64,000 nt of DNA from Norana najaformis (lineage: Eukaryota; Annelida; Clitellata; Crassiclitellata; Hormogastridae). This document shows positions 55,323 through 64,000 of the stretch, in pieces. The stretch's first letter is position 1; each line of letters opens with the position of its first letter. The notes beneath the pieces are model-generated. The model ran no database searches and had not been told where the DNA came from. It saw only the letters and a program-made list of their open reading frames with translations. The translations under genes and the position numbers were made by a program. The stretch spans positions 2,525,659-2,589,658 of the forward strand of contig OZ029921.1 in NCBI GenBank assembly GCA_964023275.1, read 5' to 3'.

Positions 55323-58300
55323 TTAGACCTCATCTATTTTGGCAACTACAGGTTTGCCCTCTTCAGTTGTCACTCCCTCTAGAAGGATCTTCTGTTGAAC
55401 AGCCTCCTTGAACTGCCTCTCCTCGATCAGTCTTTGTGTTAATCGGTATCGACAGTAGACCCTCAAAACAGAAACAACAGATAACACTTCTATGAACCAG
55501 AGAAATTCAATATTGATAAGACTTTCGACCTGGTTTCTGTCTTACTAACACTGCTCTAACCTGGATACAATCTTATCTTTCCTCCTGCTCTTTCTCTGTC
55601 AAAATATCAGAAATCTCATCCCAATCATGCCCTCTCACTTGTGGAGCCCCACAGGGCTCTGTTCTTGGACATCTCCTGTTTATCCTCTACACTACTCCAC
55701 TCAGTTCACTTTTAAAAAAACAAGCAAAGTCGACCATCACCTTTATGCTGATGACACTCAACTGTTCATCTCTTTTTCTCCGAACTGTTTCAACGACTCC
55801 ATAGATCATCTTCTTCGTACGGTTACCCAGATCTCCTCATGGATGACATCTAATCTCCTGTGGTTGAACCCATCCAAAACTGAATTCATACTTATAGGCC
55901 TATGCGACCAGCTCAAGAAAATTTCTGATTCCTCTATCTGTTTCAGCCTGGACTCTGTCTGCACACACACCTTTAACACTAACTCTTCTCTCCGTAACCT
56001 AGGTGTGATCTTTGACCAAAACCTCAGTTTCTCTGATCCCATTACCCATCTCCCCCACTCTTGCTTTATGCATATCCGTGACCTTCACAGAATCTGCCAT
56101 ATGTTTGACTTTAAAACTGCATCAACCATTGCCACATCCATAGTCCATGCTAAATTAGACTATTGCAATTCACAATTCCTGAACATAGGCTCCACCAAAA
56201 TAAGCCGCCTTCAAGCCATACAGAATGCTCTGGCTCGTGCTGTCACCAAAACCCCCAACACCGTCACATAACTCCTGTTCTTAAATCACTACACTGTCTT
56301 AAAATACCTGAATGAATCGAGTACAAAGTCCTATCACTTACCTACAACACACTTCAATCTTCCCAACCCTCCTATCTTCGTCAGTTATTTACAATACAAC
56401 CACTTCGCTCAACCTGCTCCTCTTCTGCCCTAACACTTCGCCCTACTGTCACCTCATCCTTAAAATTTGGTAACTGCTCCATAGCCATAGCTGCCCCACC
56501 ACTCTGGAACAAACCCCCCCAGAACTTAGTTTTCTGACCCATCATACAAACTCATCGCTGCTCCACCACTTGCAATTCTGCTACGGCCTTTCACTCAAAA
56601 CTGAAAACATTCCTCTTTCACAGATCGTACCGTGATACCCCTTCTTCCTCTTATCTGTCTCTAAATTTTCTTCTTTTTCTAGCTCACTGAGTTACTGCCA
56701 GAAAGCAACACCCACAATAAACATGAATATTAAATAACAAATTATTATGATGCAAAATAACAATTATTACTATTAGTATTATTACAGTACACATAAAAAC
56801 CTGTCCACACGTTTGCTTATGCACAACATGAGAATGTTGGAAATAAGTAATGGTTGTCGATGCAAAACACTTTGAAAAACACTGGTAATACATTCCTAGC
56901 TGATCTTTGAAAATTCCTTAACAGAAACCTTTAATCTAATCATCTCATCCCCAGGAGGCATACAGCCGAAGGATTTGTCTTCGGGCAGAGAACTCATCAT
57001 CATCAGGTTATCGTACCACTCAGGGGTATGTTTAAATACAAAGAAGTCTTTAATGGGGAAATTCTTGGTAAAACAGAAACTTTAAACATAGACTGAATCC
57101 TTAATAAAGCGCTTAATAGAGAAGACAAACTGTTCAACACAGATACTTAAGTACTTAACAGAGGGACTGCCTGACATTAATTTTTAATCAGGTGGTGACA
57201 AAGCCTTTAATGATGAAATATCACCACTTACCACGACACAAGCGAAGCACTCACATACGTTCCTAATCCCACGTGCGTTGCTCTTTTTGCTCGACCTTTA
57301 GAAGCAAAAAAACGGTAACAAGAACAGCTAAAAGCGCACCATGATTCCCATTTTATCAAAATCTGTCTTGCTTTCTCACTTCTCTCACTGCATTATTCTA
57401 ACCTAATGACTTTTACGGTGCTGCTATACAAGAAAGAATAACCTGAGAATGCCTGTGATGCCACTGCGGTAATTCTCAAGGCACCAGTCTGTCAGCAACG
57501 AAGAACTGATCTGCTTGGTTCTACACGTGTGTGTGAGCATCAACTGATGGAGGCTTCCTGATGTTTGAGCGCCTTGAACCCATGAAGTAACCCTAAGGCC
57601 TTCTGTCGCACGCTGGCCCAAGGCAAGTACAGTACATATGTATTGTATATGTACTGCATTTATATAGCACCTTTGGAACATCACATGGAATGTCTAGAGG
57701 GTTGTCTAACAGTTCTGGGTCTAACAATAAGAAGGTAAACTTCCACATACAGGAGTGAACAAGCAGCTAGGAGGTAAGGTTATCGGTTGTTTGATACAAA
57801 AGGGCATAATAAGAAAATAGATTAGTCTGAATGAAATTTGATATTCCTAGCAACGAGTAAGACAGCAGGAGACTGAAGACAGTTATTTCAAAATAAGTCT
57901 CCAGTTCCTTTGATTGGGTTAGACGCACTTGTAAGGAGAAAGAAGCCGAGACCGGATACGATTCCAGTGGTTATTCCGAACAACATCGACGTCCTGTAGC
58001 AAGGAATTTGTAATGTTCGTTTCACAAACGATGGATTCTAAACAAAAACATCAAATCATTACTAAGATCATAATACTTCTTATAAACAGGTCATAATAAA
58101 TTCTTCATTAACTGATATCCCAGTTGGGCTTGTATAAAAAATGCACCTGAAGTCTTCAAACTGCTTATGACTCGCAGGAGATATTGGAAATAAGGAAATT
58201 AGATGATTAAATTAACGTATTATCTTGCATAACATTTCTGAAATATTTCTCTGTACCATACAAAAGCTTTGCAGACAAACCTACTTAATCACTGATGATC

Positions 58301-58459
58301 AACCAAATGAGCTCAAGTACAAATTCGTTATTGTAAACTCTAGATTTCTACAGCGCCCAATGAAAAGTAAACACAGTACAACAGATGAGCGATATTTAAG
58401 GTATTCGACATACGTGGAAACTTAAACTACCGTACCTCTTCCGAATCTTCGTCAGCCAT
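55323..58459 (-). CDS. COX20: COX20, cytochrome c oxidase assembly protein (FAM36A)
   Basis: Minus-strand exons: 58459-58436 (MADEDSEE), 58037-57929, 57295-57232, 55461-55323; 336 nt, 111 aa, phases 0/1/2 all agree. Conserved family segments: IPCYRTSMLFG (human TPCARHSILYG), GLGFFLLTS (GFGHFLFTS), HVGLGTYVSASLVSW (DVGVGGFILVTLGCW), YCRYRL (HCRYNY), QKILLEGV (KKILYEGT). Two hydrophobic helices of about 20 residues (exon 2; exon 3 into exon 4) match the two-pass inner-membrane topology. Known role: chaperone of newly made COX2 in mitochondria, with SCO1/SCO2. Human length is 118 aa. The exon 2 donor (A|GTGCGT) is moderate, the exon 3 donor (G|GTAAGT) strong. Intron 3 carries an RT relic on the opposite strand; intron 1 a SINE fragment. 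Confidence 0.93.
55530..56665 (+). mobile_element. Decayed non-LTR reverse transcriptase in COX20 intron 3
   Basis: Frame-shifted RT ORF: GAPQGSVLGHLLF (about 55640-55680) then, after a frameshift, HHLYADDTQLF with the catalytic YADD (about 55738-55770), WLNPSKTE, LGVIFDQNL, YCNSQF and RLQAIQNALAR to 56271. After a stop, further C-terminal motifs (APPLWNKPP, KLKTFLFHRSYRDTPSSS) run to 56665. Consistent with CR1/RTE-like invertebrate retrotransposons; lacks endonuclease and has frameshifts and stops, so inactive. Antisense to COX20. Confidence 0.85.
57135..57215 (-). repeat. COX20 3'UTR-like block, copy 2, just past exon 3
   Basis: Second copy of 55205-55282 ('tttttaatcaggtgg.gacaaagcctttaatgat'), starting 16 bp beyond the exon 3 donor on the minus strand and retaining both ATTAAA hexamers. 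Reading through the donor gives TGG TAA, so exon 3 could act as a terminal exon. Confidence 0.6.
58325..58376 (+). mobile_element. 'TATAGCGCC' SINE, family A fragment
   Basis: About 50 bp: 'tctagatttctacagcgccc' and 'aatgaaaagtaaacacag', the 5' portion only, in COX20 intron 1. Confidence 0.6.
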
Positions 58460-58671
58460 CTTATGCTAAAGCAGGAGAGTAACAGTCAAAAGCAGGGTGT
58501 TCCTAATCACCTTAAGTGGATCAGAGGCAACAAAAAACCAAAAGTCGTCCTAACACCGTAAAGTCTTCAAGGCTGCCGCGAGGACATACTACCGTGAAAG
58601 ACACAACGAGCTCTACAAGAACCCGATGATTTGAAAAGACAACATGATAGATTGGACACTCACCACAAATA

Positions 58672-59210
58672 AATAAGTAAGTAAGTAGGTAAGTAAGTAT
58701 TCTTTTATTAGCATGAGTCAAACGCCCACACTTTACAACAATCCACGGCAAAGTATCTGTTATGGAGCAATGTGTGAAAGTTTGGCAATTCAAAATTATG
58801 TCCCCTCTCCCGCAAAGTGAAACCGTGAGAGAGCTTAGCTGGAAGTAACTGGTGAAGACAGTGGTTAGGCTCCTGGATGCTTTTAACGAATTTCAATTCA
58901 ATTTTCTCACAATAATTTTCAAATTTTATACTATCACCATTCAAATGGCCACTACGCACAGCGCGGCGTAAAAAGGAATCGATTCTCCCAATTAATTCTA
59001 TTGACAGGAAACCACCCCAGAATGGGAGAGCATAGGTAAGCCTGGAGACTACAAGAGCTTGGAAAATGCTTTTGTAATTTATTGGAAGGCATTCCCTGAG
59101 ATCGAAGGACTTTTAGTGGGTGAAGGCGTTGACTACAAATAGTCAAAATAAAAGACACATGGTCGTCAAAATTCAGATCTTCTCTAATGTAATGCAAATC
59201 TCCGAATATA
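58672..59210 (-). mobile_element. 5'-truncated non-LTR retrotransposon with (TTAC)n tail
   Basis: Minus strand 59197 to about 58705 reads, with one frame change near 58955, as the C-terminal part of an RT ORF (LNFDDHVSFIL, RSQGMP, PNHCLHQLLP, LRERGHNFELP). The 3' end reads CTAATAAAAGAAT followed by a TTAC/TTAT tail at 58698-58672. The microsatellite tail parallels the element at 26937. Lies between COX20 and HSP70. Confidence 0.8.
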
Positions 59211-59518
59211 AATTATCAGTGCCTCACAAAACCTCGCATCACTATGTAAATGTAAAGGTAAACGTACACGTTTTTCTATAGCGACTGCATGGCAATTTCG
59301 CTTAACCAAAACTATATATAAGCACCAGCAACCTTCAAGTTTTAATCTAATTTAAAGTGCAATCGTGCACTAGCTTCCACACTTAACCTTGTTTAATTAC
59401 CGTCAATATGTGTCCTTGTAAATATTACCAAACTCTCTTCGTACAGCGGCATATAATAATCACATGCCTTCGCTTAGTTTCTCCAAAGAATCGGTAATCT
59501 TTGCGGTGACTCAGTTGA

Positions 59519-59523
59519 CCAAT
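59519..59523 (+). promoter_or_regulatory. CCAAT box of HSP70
   Basis: CCAAT in 'gttgaccaatagcagc', 102 bp upstream of the TATA box and 42 bp upstream of the heat shock element array. Confidence 0.55.
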
Positions 59524-59564
59524 AGCAGCTTGTCTTGAATTTCTAAAAATAGAGCATAGCTACA

Positions 59565-59597
59565 GAAGCTTCGAGAGGCTTCGAGATCCTTCTAGAG
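59565..59597 (+). promoter_or_regulatory. Heat shock element array of HSP70 (7 pentamers)
   Basis: Units at exact 5-bp spacing: GAA 59565, TTC 59570, GAG 59575, TTC 59580, GAT 59585, TTC 59590, GAG 59595. The four GAA/TTC units are perfect and the others keep GA. This alternating nGAAn/nTTCn pattern is the HSF trimer site. It lies 28 bp upstream of the TATA box, as in inducible hsp70 genes. Confidence 0.9.
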
Positions 59598-59624
59598 GCA
59601 CCGAGAACCTGACGTATTACAGTG

Positions 59625-59632
59625 TATATAAA
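59625..59632 (+). promoter_or_regulatory. TATA box of HSP70
   Basis: TATATAAA. A TCAGTA initiator-like motif at 59652-59657 lies about 30 bp downstream and gives a likely transcription start near 59654. Confidence 0.8.
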
Positions 59633-59653
59633 CCGCGGCTTTGGTCAGTGATC

Positions 59654-60037
59654 AGTAGTCTCTGAACAGCAAAGACATCGTGTACAACTGAGAAAGCAGA
59701 GCTCGCGAGTCAACTGAACGAACTAACGGTCTTCGAGTGCAACTATTCTGCCTACTTTTCTCAACGACGTGTACTACATATTCCGAAACAGTCGCATACT
59801 TAAGTCGTAAGTATTCTCACTTTATGATTTGATCAACATTTTCTTTCGTTGATCAACCATATTTTACATATCACAATATTACACTACAGTGGATCTAATT
59901 GTCAGGTGGCACGTTTACGTTACGATGTTTTTCTGCTTGAGGAGTTTGCAAAATGAACCTGCAATCCTATGTGGAGTTGAAGTGGCGTATAATTATAATG
60001 ACCTTTAACTTTTAAAATTGCATATTGCAGGTAAATC
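59654..60037 (+). other. HSP70 5'UTR with intron 59807-60030
   Basis: Leader exon to 59806, donor GTAAGT at 59807, acceptor ATTGCAG ending 60030, then seven leader bases before the ATG at 60038. A 5'UTR intron is a classical feature of cognate hsc70 genes. Confidence 0.75.
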
Positions 60038-63000
60038 ATGCCTAAAGCTCCAGCAATCGGTATTGATCTGGGCACGACCTACTCCTGTGTGGGAGTGTTC
60101 CAGCATGGCAAGGTGGAGATCATAGCCAATGACCAGGGCAACCGAACCACTCCCAGCTATGTCGCCTTCACCGATTCAGAGCGCCTCATCGGAGACGCGG
60201 CCAAGAACCAGGTTGCGATGAATCCCAGCAACACGGTCTTCGATGCCAAGCGCCTGATCGGAAGGAGGTTCGACGACCCATCGGTCCAGTCGGACATGAA
60301 ACACTGGCCGTTTACGGTGATCAACCAGGGAGGAAAGCCCAAGATTCAGGTAGACTTCAAGGGAGAAATGAAGACCTTCTTCCCGGAAGAGATCTCGTCC
60401 ATGGTGCTACTGAAGATGAAGGAAATTGCCGAAGCCTACCTGGGCCAGGTAAACATTCTACGCCAGAGATTTAAAAGAATTAAATTGCAATTTTGCATTT
60501 ATAGTCACACATATAGGTTCTGACTTTTAAAACGATTAATTAGTTTAAGTTTGGCGCTACATTTATTTAACCTACAAAAAAGATATACTTAATTCATCTT
60601 TAATTATGTTTTATGATAAAAAAAAAACTGATAACCTGCTAACTGCTGCTCGAAGATAATTCGACAAGGGAAGCATTTGCTTCCTAGACCTAAATGCTTA
60701 ATATATAGGCCTCTAGTCGACTGAAGATTTGAAGATTTTCACCAGCGTTGTTGATTGTGTTAACAGACGGTGACAGATGCAGTGGTTACTGTTCCGGCTT
60801 ATTTCAACGACTCTCAACGACAGGCAACGAAGGATGCTGGCACCATCTCTGGCATGAACATCCTCCGCATCATCAACGAACCAACTGCAGCAGCCATTGC
60901 CTATGGCCTTGACAAGAAGGTCAGCGGTGAGAGAAACGTCCTCATCTATGACCTCGGTGGCGGAACTTTCGACGTTTCGATCTTGACGATTGAAGATGGA
61001 ATCTTCGAGGTGAAGTCCACTTCTGGTGACACCCACTTGGGCGGAGAGGACTTTGACAATCGTATGGTGAACCATTTCATCCAGGAGTTCATGCGTAAGC
61101 ACAAAAAGGACATTTCGAACAACAAACGAGCCGTGAGGCGACTGAGAACGGCCTGTGAGAGAGCCAAGAGGACTCTTTCGAGCTCAACCCAAGCGAGCAT
61201 TGAAATTGACTCACTTTACGAAGGAATCGACTTTTACACGAACATCACGAGGGCGAGATTCGAGGAGTTGAACGCCGATCTGTTCCGTGGAACACTGGAA
61301 CCGGTTGAAAAGGCTCTGAGGGATGCCAAGATTGACAAATCTGGAATCCACGAAATCGTGCTCGTTGGTGGATCTACTCGTATTCCAAAGGTCCAGAAAT
61401 TGCTCCAAGATTTCTTCAACGGCCGTGAACTAAACAAATCCATCAACCCCGACGAAGCAGTCGCCTACGGTGCAGGTAAGACACCAGAATATGTCTTACA
61501 TCTCAACTCGTATTAACTGCTAGAAATCTTTCTTGACGGTGGTTTAATGTTCAACAGTCACTAAGCATAGGTGAAGCCTTTTAGCAAGGATATTACGGAT
61601 GTAATGTAAAGCCTGTAAAAACTGACTTCGGCAAAGGCTGTAAAACATGTAGGATAATCCATCTTGCTGTATTCCTGGCAATTACTCAATTTGTAGCCAA
61701 TAAGGTGGCGTGATTCTCGGGGGTTTAAAGATTCTGTTACAAAGTGCATAGGTTGATGATTAATAAATAAACAAGGGTGCATTGTTGTTCCAGCTGTTCA
61801 GGCTGCAATCCTCCACGGAGACAAATCCGAGGCGGTTCAGGACCTGCTTCTGCTGGACGTTGCTCCTCTGTCGCTGGGTATCGAGACGGCGGGTGGTGTT
61901 ATGACTCCCCTCGTCAAACGCAACACCACCATCCCAACCAAACAGACGCAGACCTTCACAACGTACTCGGACAACCAGCCTGGTGTCCTCATCCAGGTCT
62001 TTGAGGGCGAGAGGGCCATGACCAAGGACAACAATCTCCTTGGAAAGTTCGAGCTGACCGGAATTCCACCTGCGCCTCGTGGGGTCCCGCAGATCGAGGT
62101 GACGTTTGACATCGACGCCAATGGCATTATGCACGTCTCGGCCGTTGACAAGAGCACAGGAAAAGAGAACAAGATCACAATCACGAATGATAAAGGTAAG
62201 AAATAGTCTGGTATCTTGTAATGTTATGCATTGTAAATATGCGAAATTTCTCTGCTCCCAACTAAAGCTGCATCAGGGAGACCAACTTAAACACCGGCGC
62301 TATACCAAATAAGAAATGTTAGCTAACAACACTTAACTTTCAAACATAAGCCTATATTGTTGAGCATAAAGCTGTTTTAATAGTGACTTGTAACCTTGTG
62401 ACCTTAATTGCACCAAAAAGTGATTTTATCTCGATGTGGTGAAGGTCTTTAATTTAAAATATTTTAAATATAAAAGTTGAAACTGTTAAAACTGGCTACT
62501 CACTGTTGCAACGTAAAAGCGTTTGAGTGGTGATACGTTGCACATGTGGCGCCTAAGGTTTAATGGGGTGATATCCTTCACCATCGCTGCCCGTTTGATC
62601 GGGCGCCACGCCGTTTAAGGTCCCCGTGTACGGACCGTGGTAGCCCGAGATAAATTGCACATGTGGCGCCTGATGGTGGCTGAGTATTTGATTTGAATTG
62701 GTCGTCGTTTCATGCAGGTCGTCTTAGCAAAGAGGATATCGAGAGGATGGTGAAGGATGCGGAGAAGTACAAGGACGAGGACGAGAAACAGAGGGAACGA
62801 CTCCAGGCGAAGAATGCTCTGGAGGGCTATGCCTTTGGAATGAAGTCAACCGTTGAGGACGACAAGTTGAAGGACAAGATCTCGGCTGAGGACAGACAGG
62901 CTGTCCTCGATAGATGCAACGAAGTCATTCGCTGGATTGACAACAACCAGGTATGGCTACCGTTTCATAATACTCCAACGAAATACAATCTTTATGTATT

Positions 63001-63573
63001 GCAGGTACATGTAACGCAATCTAGTTTTGTTTAGATTTTGCATGATGTAATGTAAATATAGACAGTGAATGGACCAGCGAATTGACAGGTATACTAAGGT
63101 GAGACTGGCAAATTTTATGACTTTTTTGTACACTTTTGGGTAGTTTATGCCTTCCCAGAAGCGTGGAAATGCAGAGCTTCCAGATCCAGAATTGAACTAT
63201 TCTTATTTTCAAATTCCAGCCAAGATTTAAATGGAATCTTAGTCAAATCGATGTAAGCCACGTCTTGGAATGGTGGACTGATCATCGGTGGACCGACATT
63301 AAAACCGAGTCCCGTGGATAATTTTGTTGGACAAGATAAGATTTGCTCTTGAGTGGAATACTGTTTGACTTAATGCTTCGTTTTTTCCTGTTGCAGTTGG
63401 CTGAGAAGGAAGAATTTGAGGACAAGCAGAAGGAGCTGGAGAAGGTCTGCAAGCCGATCATCACTAAGCTCTACCAGGGAGGTGCTTCTGCCGCTGGTGG
63501 TGGATTTCCAGGCGCTGGGAAAGCCTCACACAATGGCACTGGTGGCGGACCAACTATTGAGGAAGTCGATTAA
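60038..63573 (+). CDS. HSP70: Cytosolic HSP70/HSC70 chaperone
   Basis: Coding exons 60038-60448, 60767-61475, 61794-62195, 62718-62950, 63397-63573; 643 aa, the family's usual length. ATPase domain: signature 1 IDLGTTYS (9-16), signature 2 [14 protein letters not shown] (197-210), signature 3 [15 protein letters not shown] (334-348). The substrate-binding domain begins near residue 390 ([14 protein letters not shown]), then a helical lid, a short Gly-rich linker and the C-terminal EEVD that docks TPR co-chaperones, which marks it as cytosolic/nuclear. Role: ATP-driven folding and refolding of client proteins with J-proteins and exchange factors. Start: first ATG after the 5'UTR acceptor; [12 protein letters not shown] fits the family. 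The heat shock element promoter says inducible, while five introns (one in the 5'UTR) are the layout of a cognate gene. Confidence 0.98.
62236..62306 (+). mobile_element. 'TATAGCGCC' SINE, family A fragment (diverged)
   Basis: 'gcgaaatttctctgctccca', 'actaaagctgcatcagg' and 'aacaccggcgct' follow family A order. In HSP70 intron 3. Confidence 0.5.
62538..62671 (+). mobile_element. Family C retroposon with 17-bp target duplication
   Basis: The 17-bp 'ttgcacatgtggcgcct' is repeated exactly at 62538-62554 and 62655-62671, bracketing a ~100-bp insert (62555-62654) that matches 26038-26137 and ends in an A-rich 'gagataaa'. A long target duplication implies insertion by a LINE-type machinery, so family C behaves as a short retroposon. 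Confidence 0.75.
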
Positions 63574-64000
63574 AACTAACTCTCGATCCTAAAACGGACA
63601 TGGTGGACTTTGCGCACAATTAACCATAGGTTATGTCACCTGCTGTATTGTAGTTGTGTCGAGAACTTCCCAACCGTCCTTCAAAAGCTGCTTTTCATAT
63701 GAAAATGGAAGTTTTATAGTATGTTACGTAATGTGACTTTTAAAGACTTTTTTATTCTTCGTGTATATGGTGTTCCTATAGGGGCAAGCCTGATGTTTTG
63801 CTACAATTGCTCTTCACTGCTGTTCGTTTTTACGAGTTTCGAAAGGGATTTCCGTTTTTCATGCAGCCTAGGCCAGTAGTAGATCTATAGCCTTTATATT
63901 TTTATAGTTGTGTCGAAAGCTGTTGAATGGACTTCCTAACCGTCTTTCAGAAGTGTTGTCGCATTTAAAATGACTAGGTCAAAAATTAGGTGACATTTAA
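63574..64000 (+). other. HSP70 3'UTR / 3' flank
   Basis: AT-rich, no AATAAA or ATTAAA seen before the window ends. 'gtgtcgagaacttcccaacc' (63656) is echoed by 'gtgtcgaaagctgttgaatg' (63910) with similar surroundings, suggesting a degenerate ~250-bp tandem duplication of the 3'UTR. Confidence 0.5.

Noticed and set aside
55627-55735. First ~36 codons of the long ORF over the RT relic.
   Set aside because: They are an out-of-frame reading of GAPQGSVLG; the true RT frame lies one frame over until a frameshift near 55735.

Overview
The window is animal nuclear DNA: spliced genes with short exons and GT-AG introns, abundant microsatellites, tRNA-derived SINEs, 5'-truncated non-LTR retrotransposons and small DNA transposons. 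Gene content (DOP1, an NHS-family gene, COX20, a cytosolic HSP70), intron density and many 'TATAGCGCC'-type SINEs suggest a bilaterian, probably a marine invertebrate. The species cannot be fixed from the sequence.

Layout. (1) 1-16953, + strand: the last 21 exons (1628 codons) of a DOP1/Dopey gene, entering the window mid-gene. (2) 16954-20866: intergenic, with SINE copies, a fold-back element and a GC-richer patch upstream of the next gene. (3) 20905-53183, + strand: a Nance-Horan syndrome (NHS/NHSL) family gene of five recognisable exons, whose first intron (about 24 kb) is crowded with simple repeats, SINEs and an RT fragment; poly(A) signal at 54525. (4) 55323-58459, - strand: a four-exon COX20 gene, convergent with NHS, with a decayed reverse transcriptase in its last intron. 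(5) 58672-59210: another truncated retrotransposon. (6) 59565-63573, + strand: a complete HSP70 gene with CCAAT box, heat-shock-element array, TATA box, 5'UTR intron and five coding exons encoding 643 aa ending EEVD.

Exons were assigned by conserved protein content plus splice sites, and reading phase closes exactly across each gene (DOP1 4887 nt, NHS 4293 nt, COX20 336 nt, HSP70 1932 nt). The four genes do not form one pathway: DOP1 acts in endosome-Golgi traffic, the NHS family in WAVE/actin control, COX20 in mitochondrial cytochrome c oxidase assembly, HSP70 in cytosolic protein folding. No operon-like linkage is implied.

The most interesting points are a duplicated 3'UTR block with poly(A) hexamers just behind COX20 exon 3, which could give a truncated isoform; two GC-AG introns in DOP1; an HSP70 gene combining a strong heat-shock promoter with five introns; a tandem array of GAAnnTTC dyads in a DOP1 intron; and several cleanly bounded MITE-like elements with readable target-site duplications.
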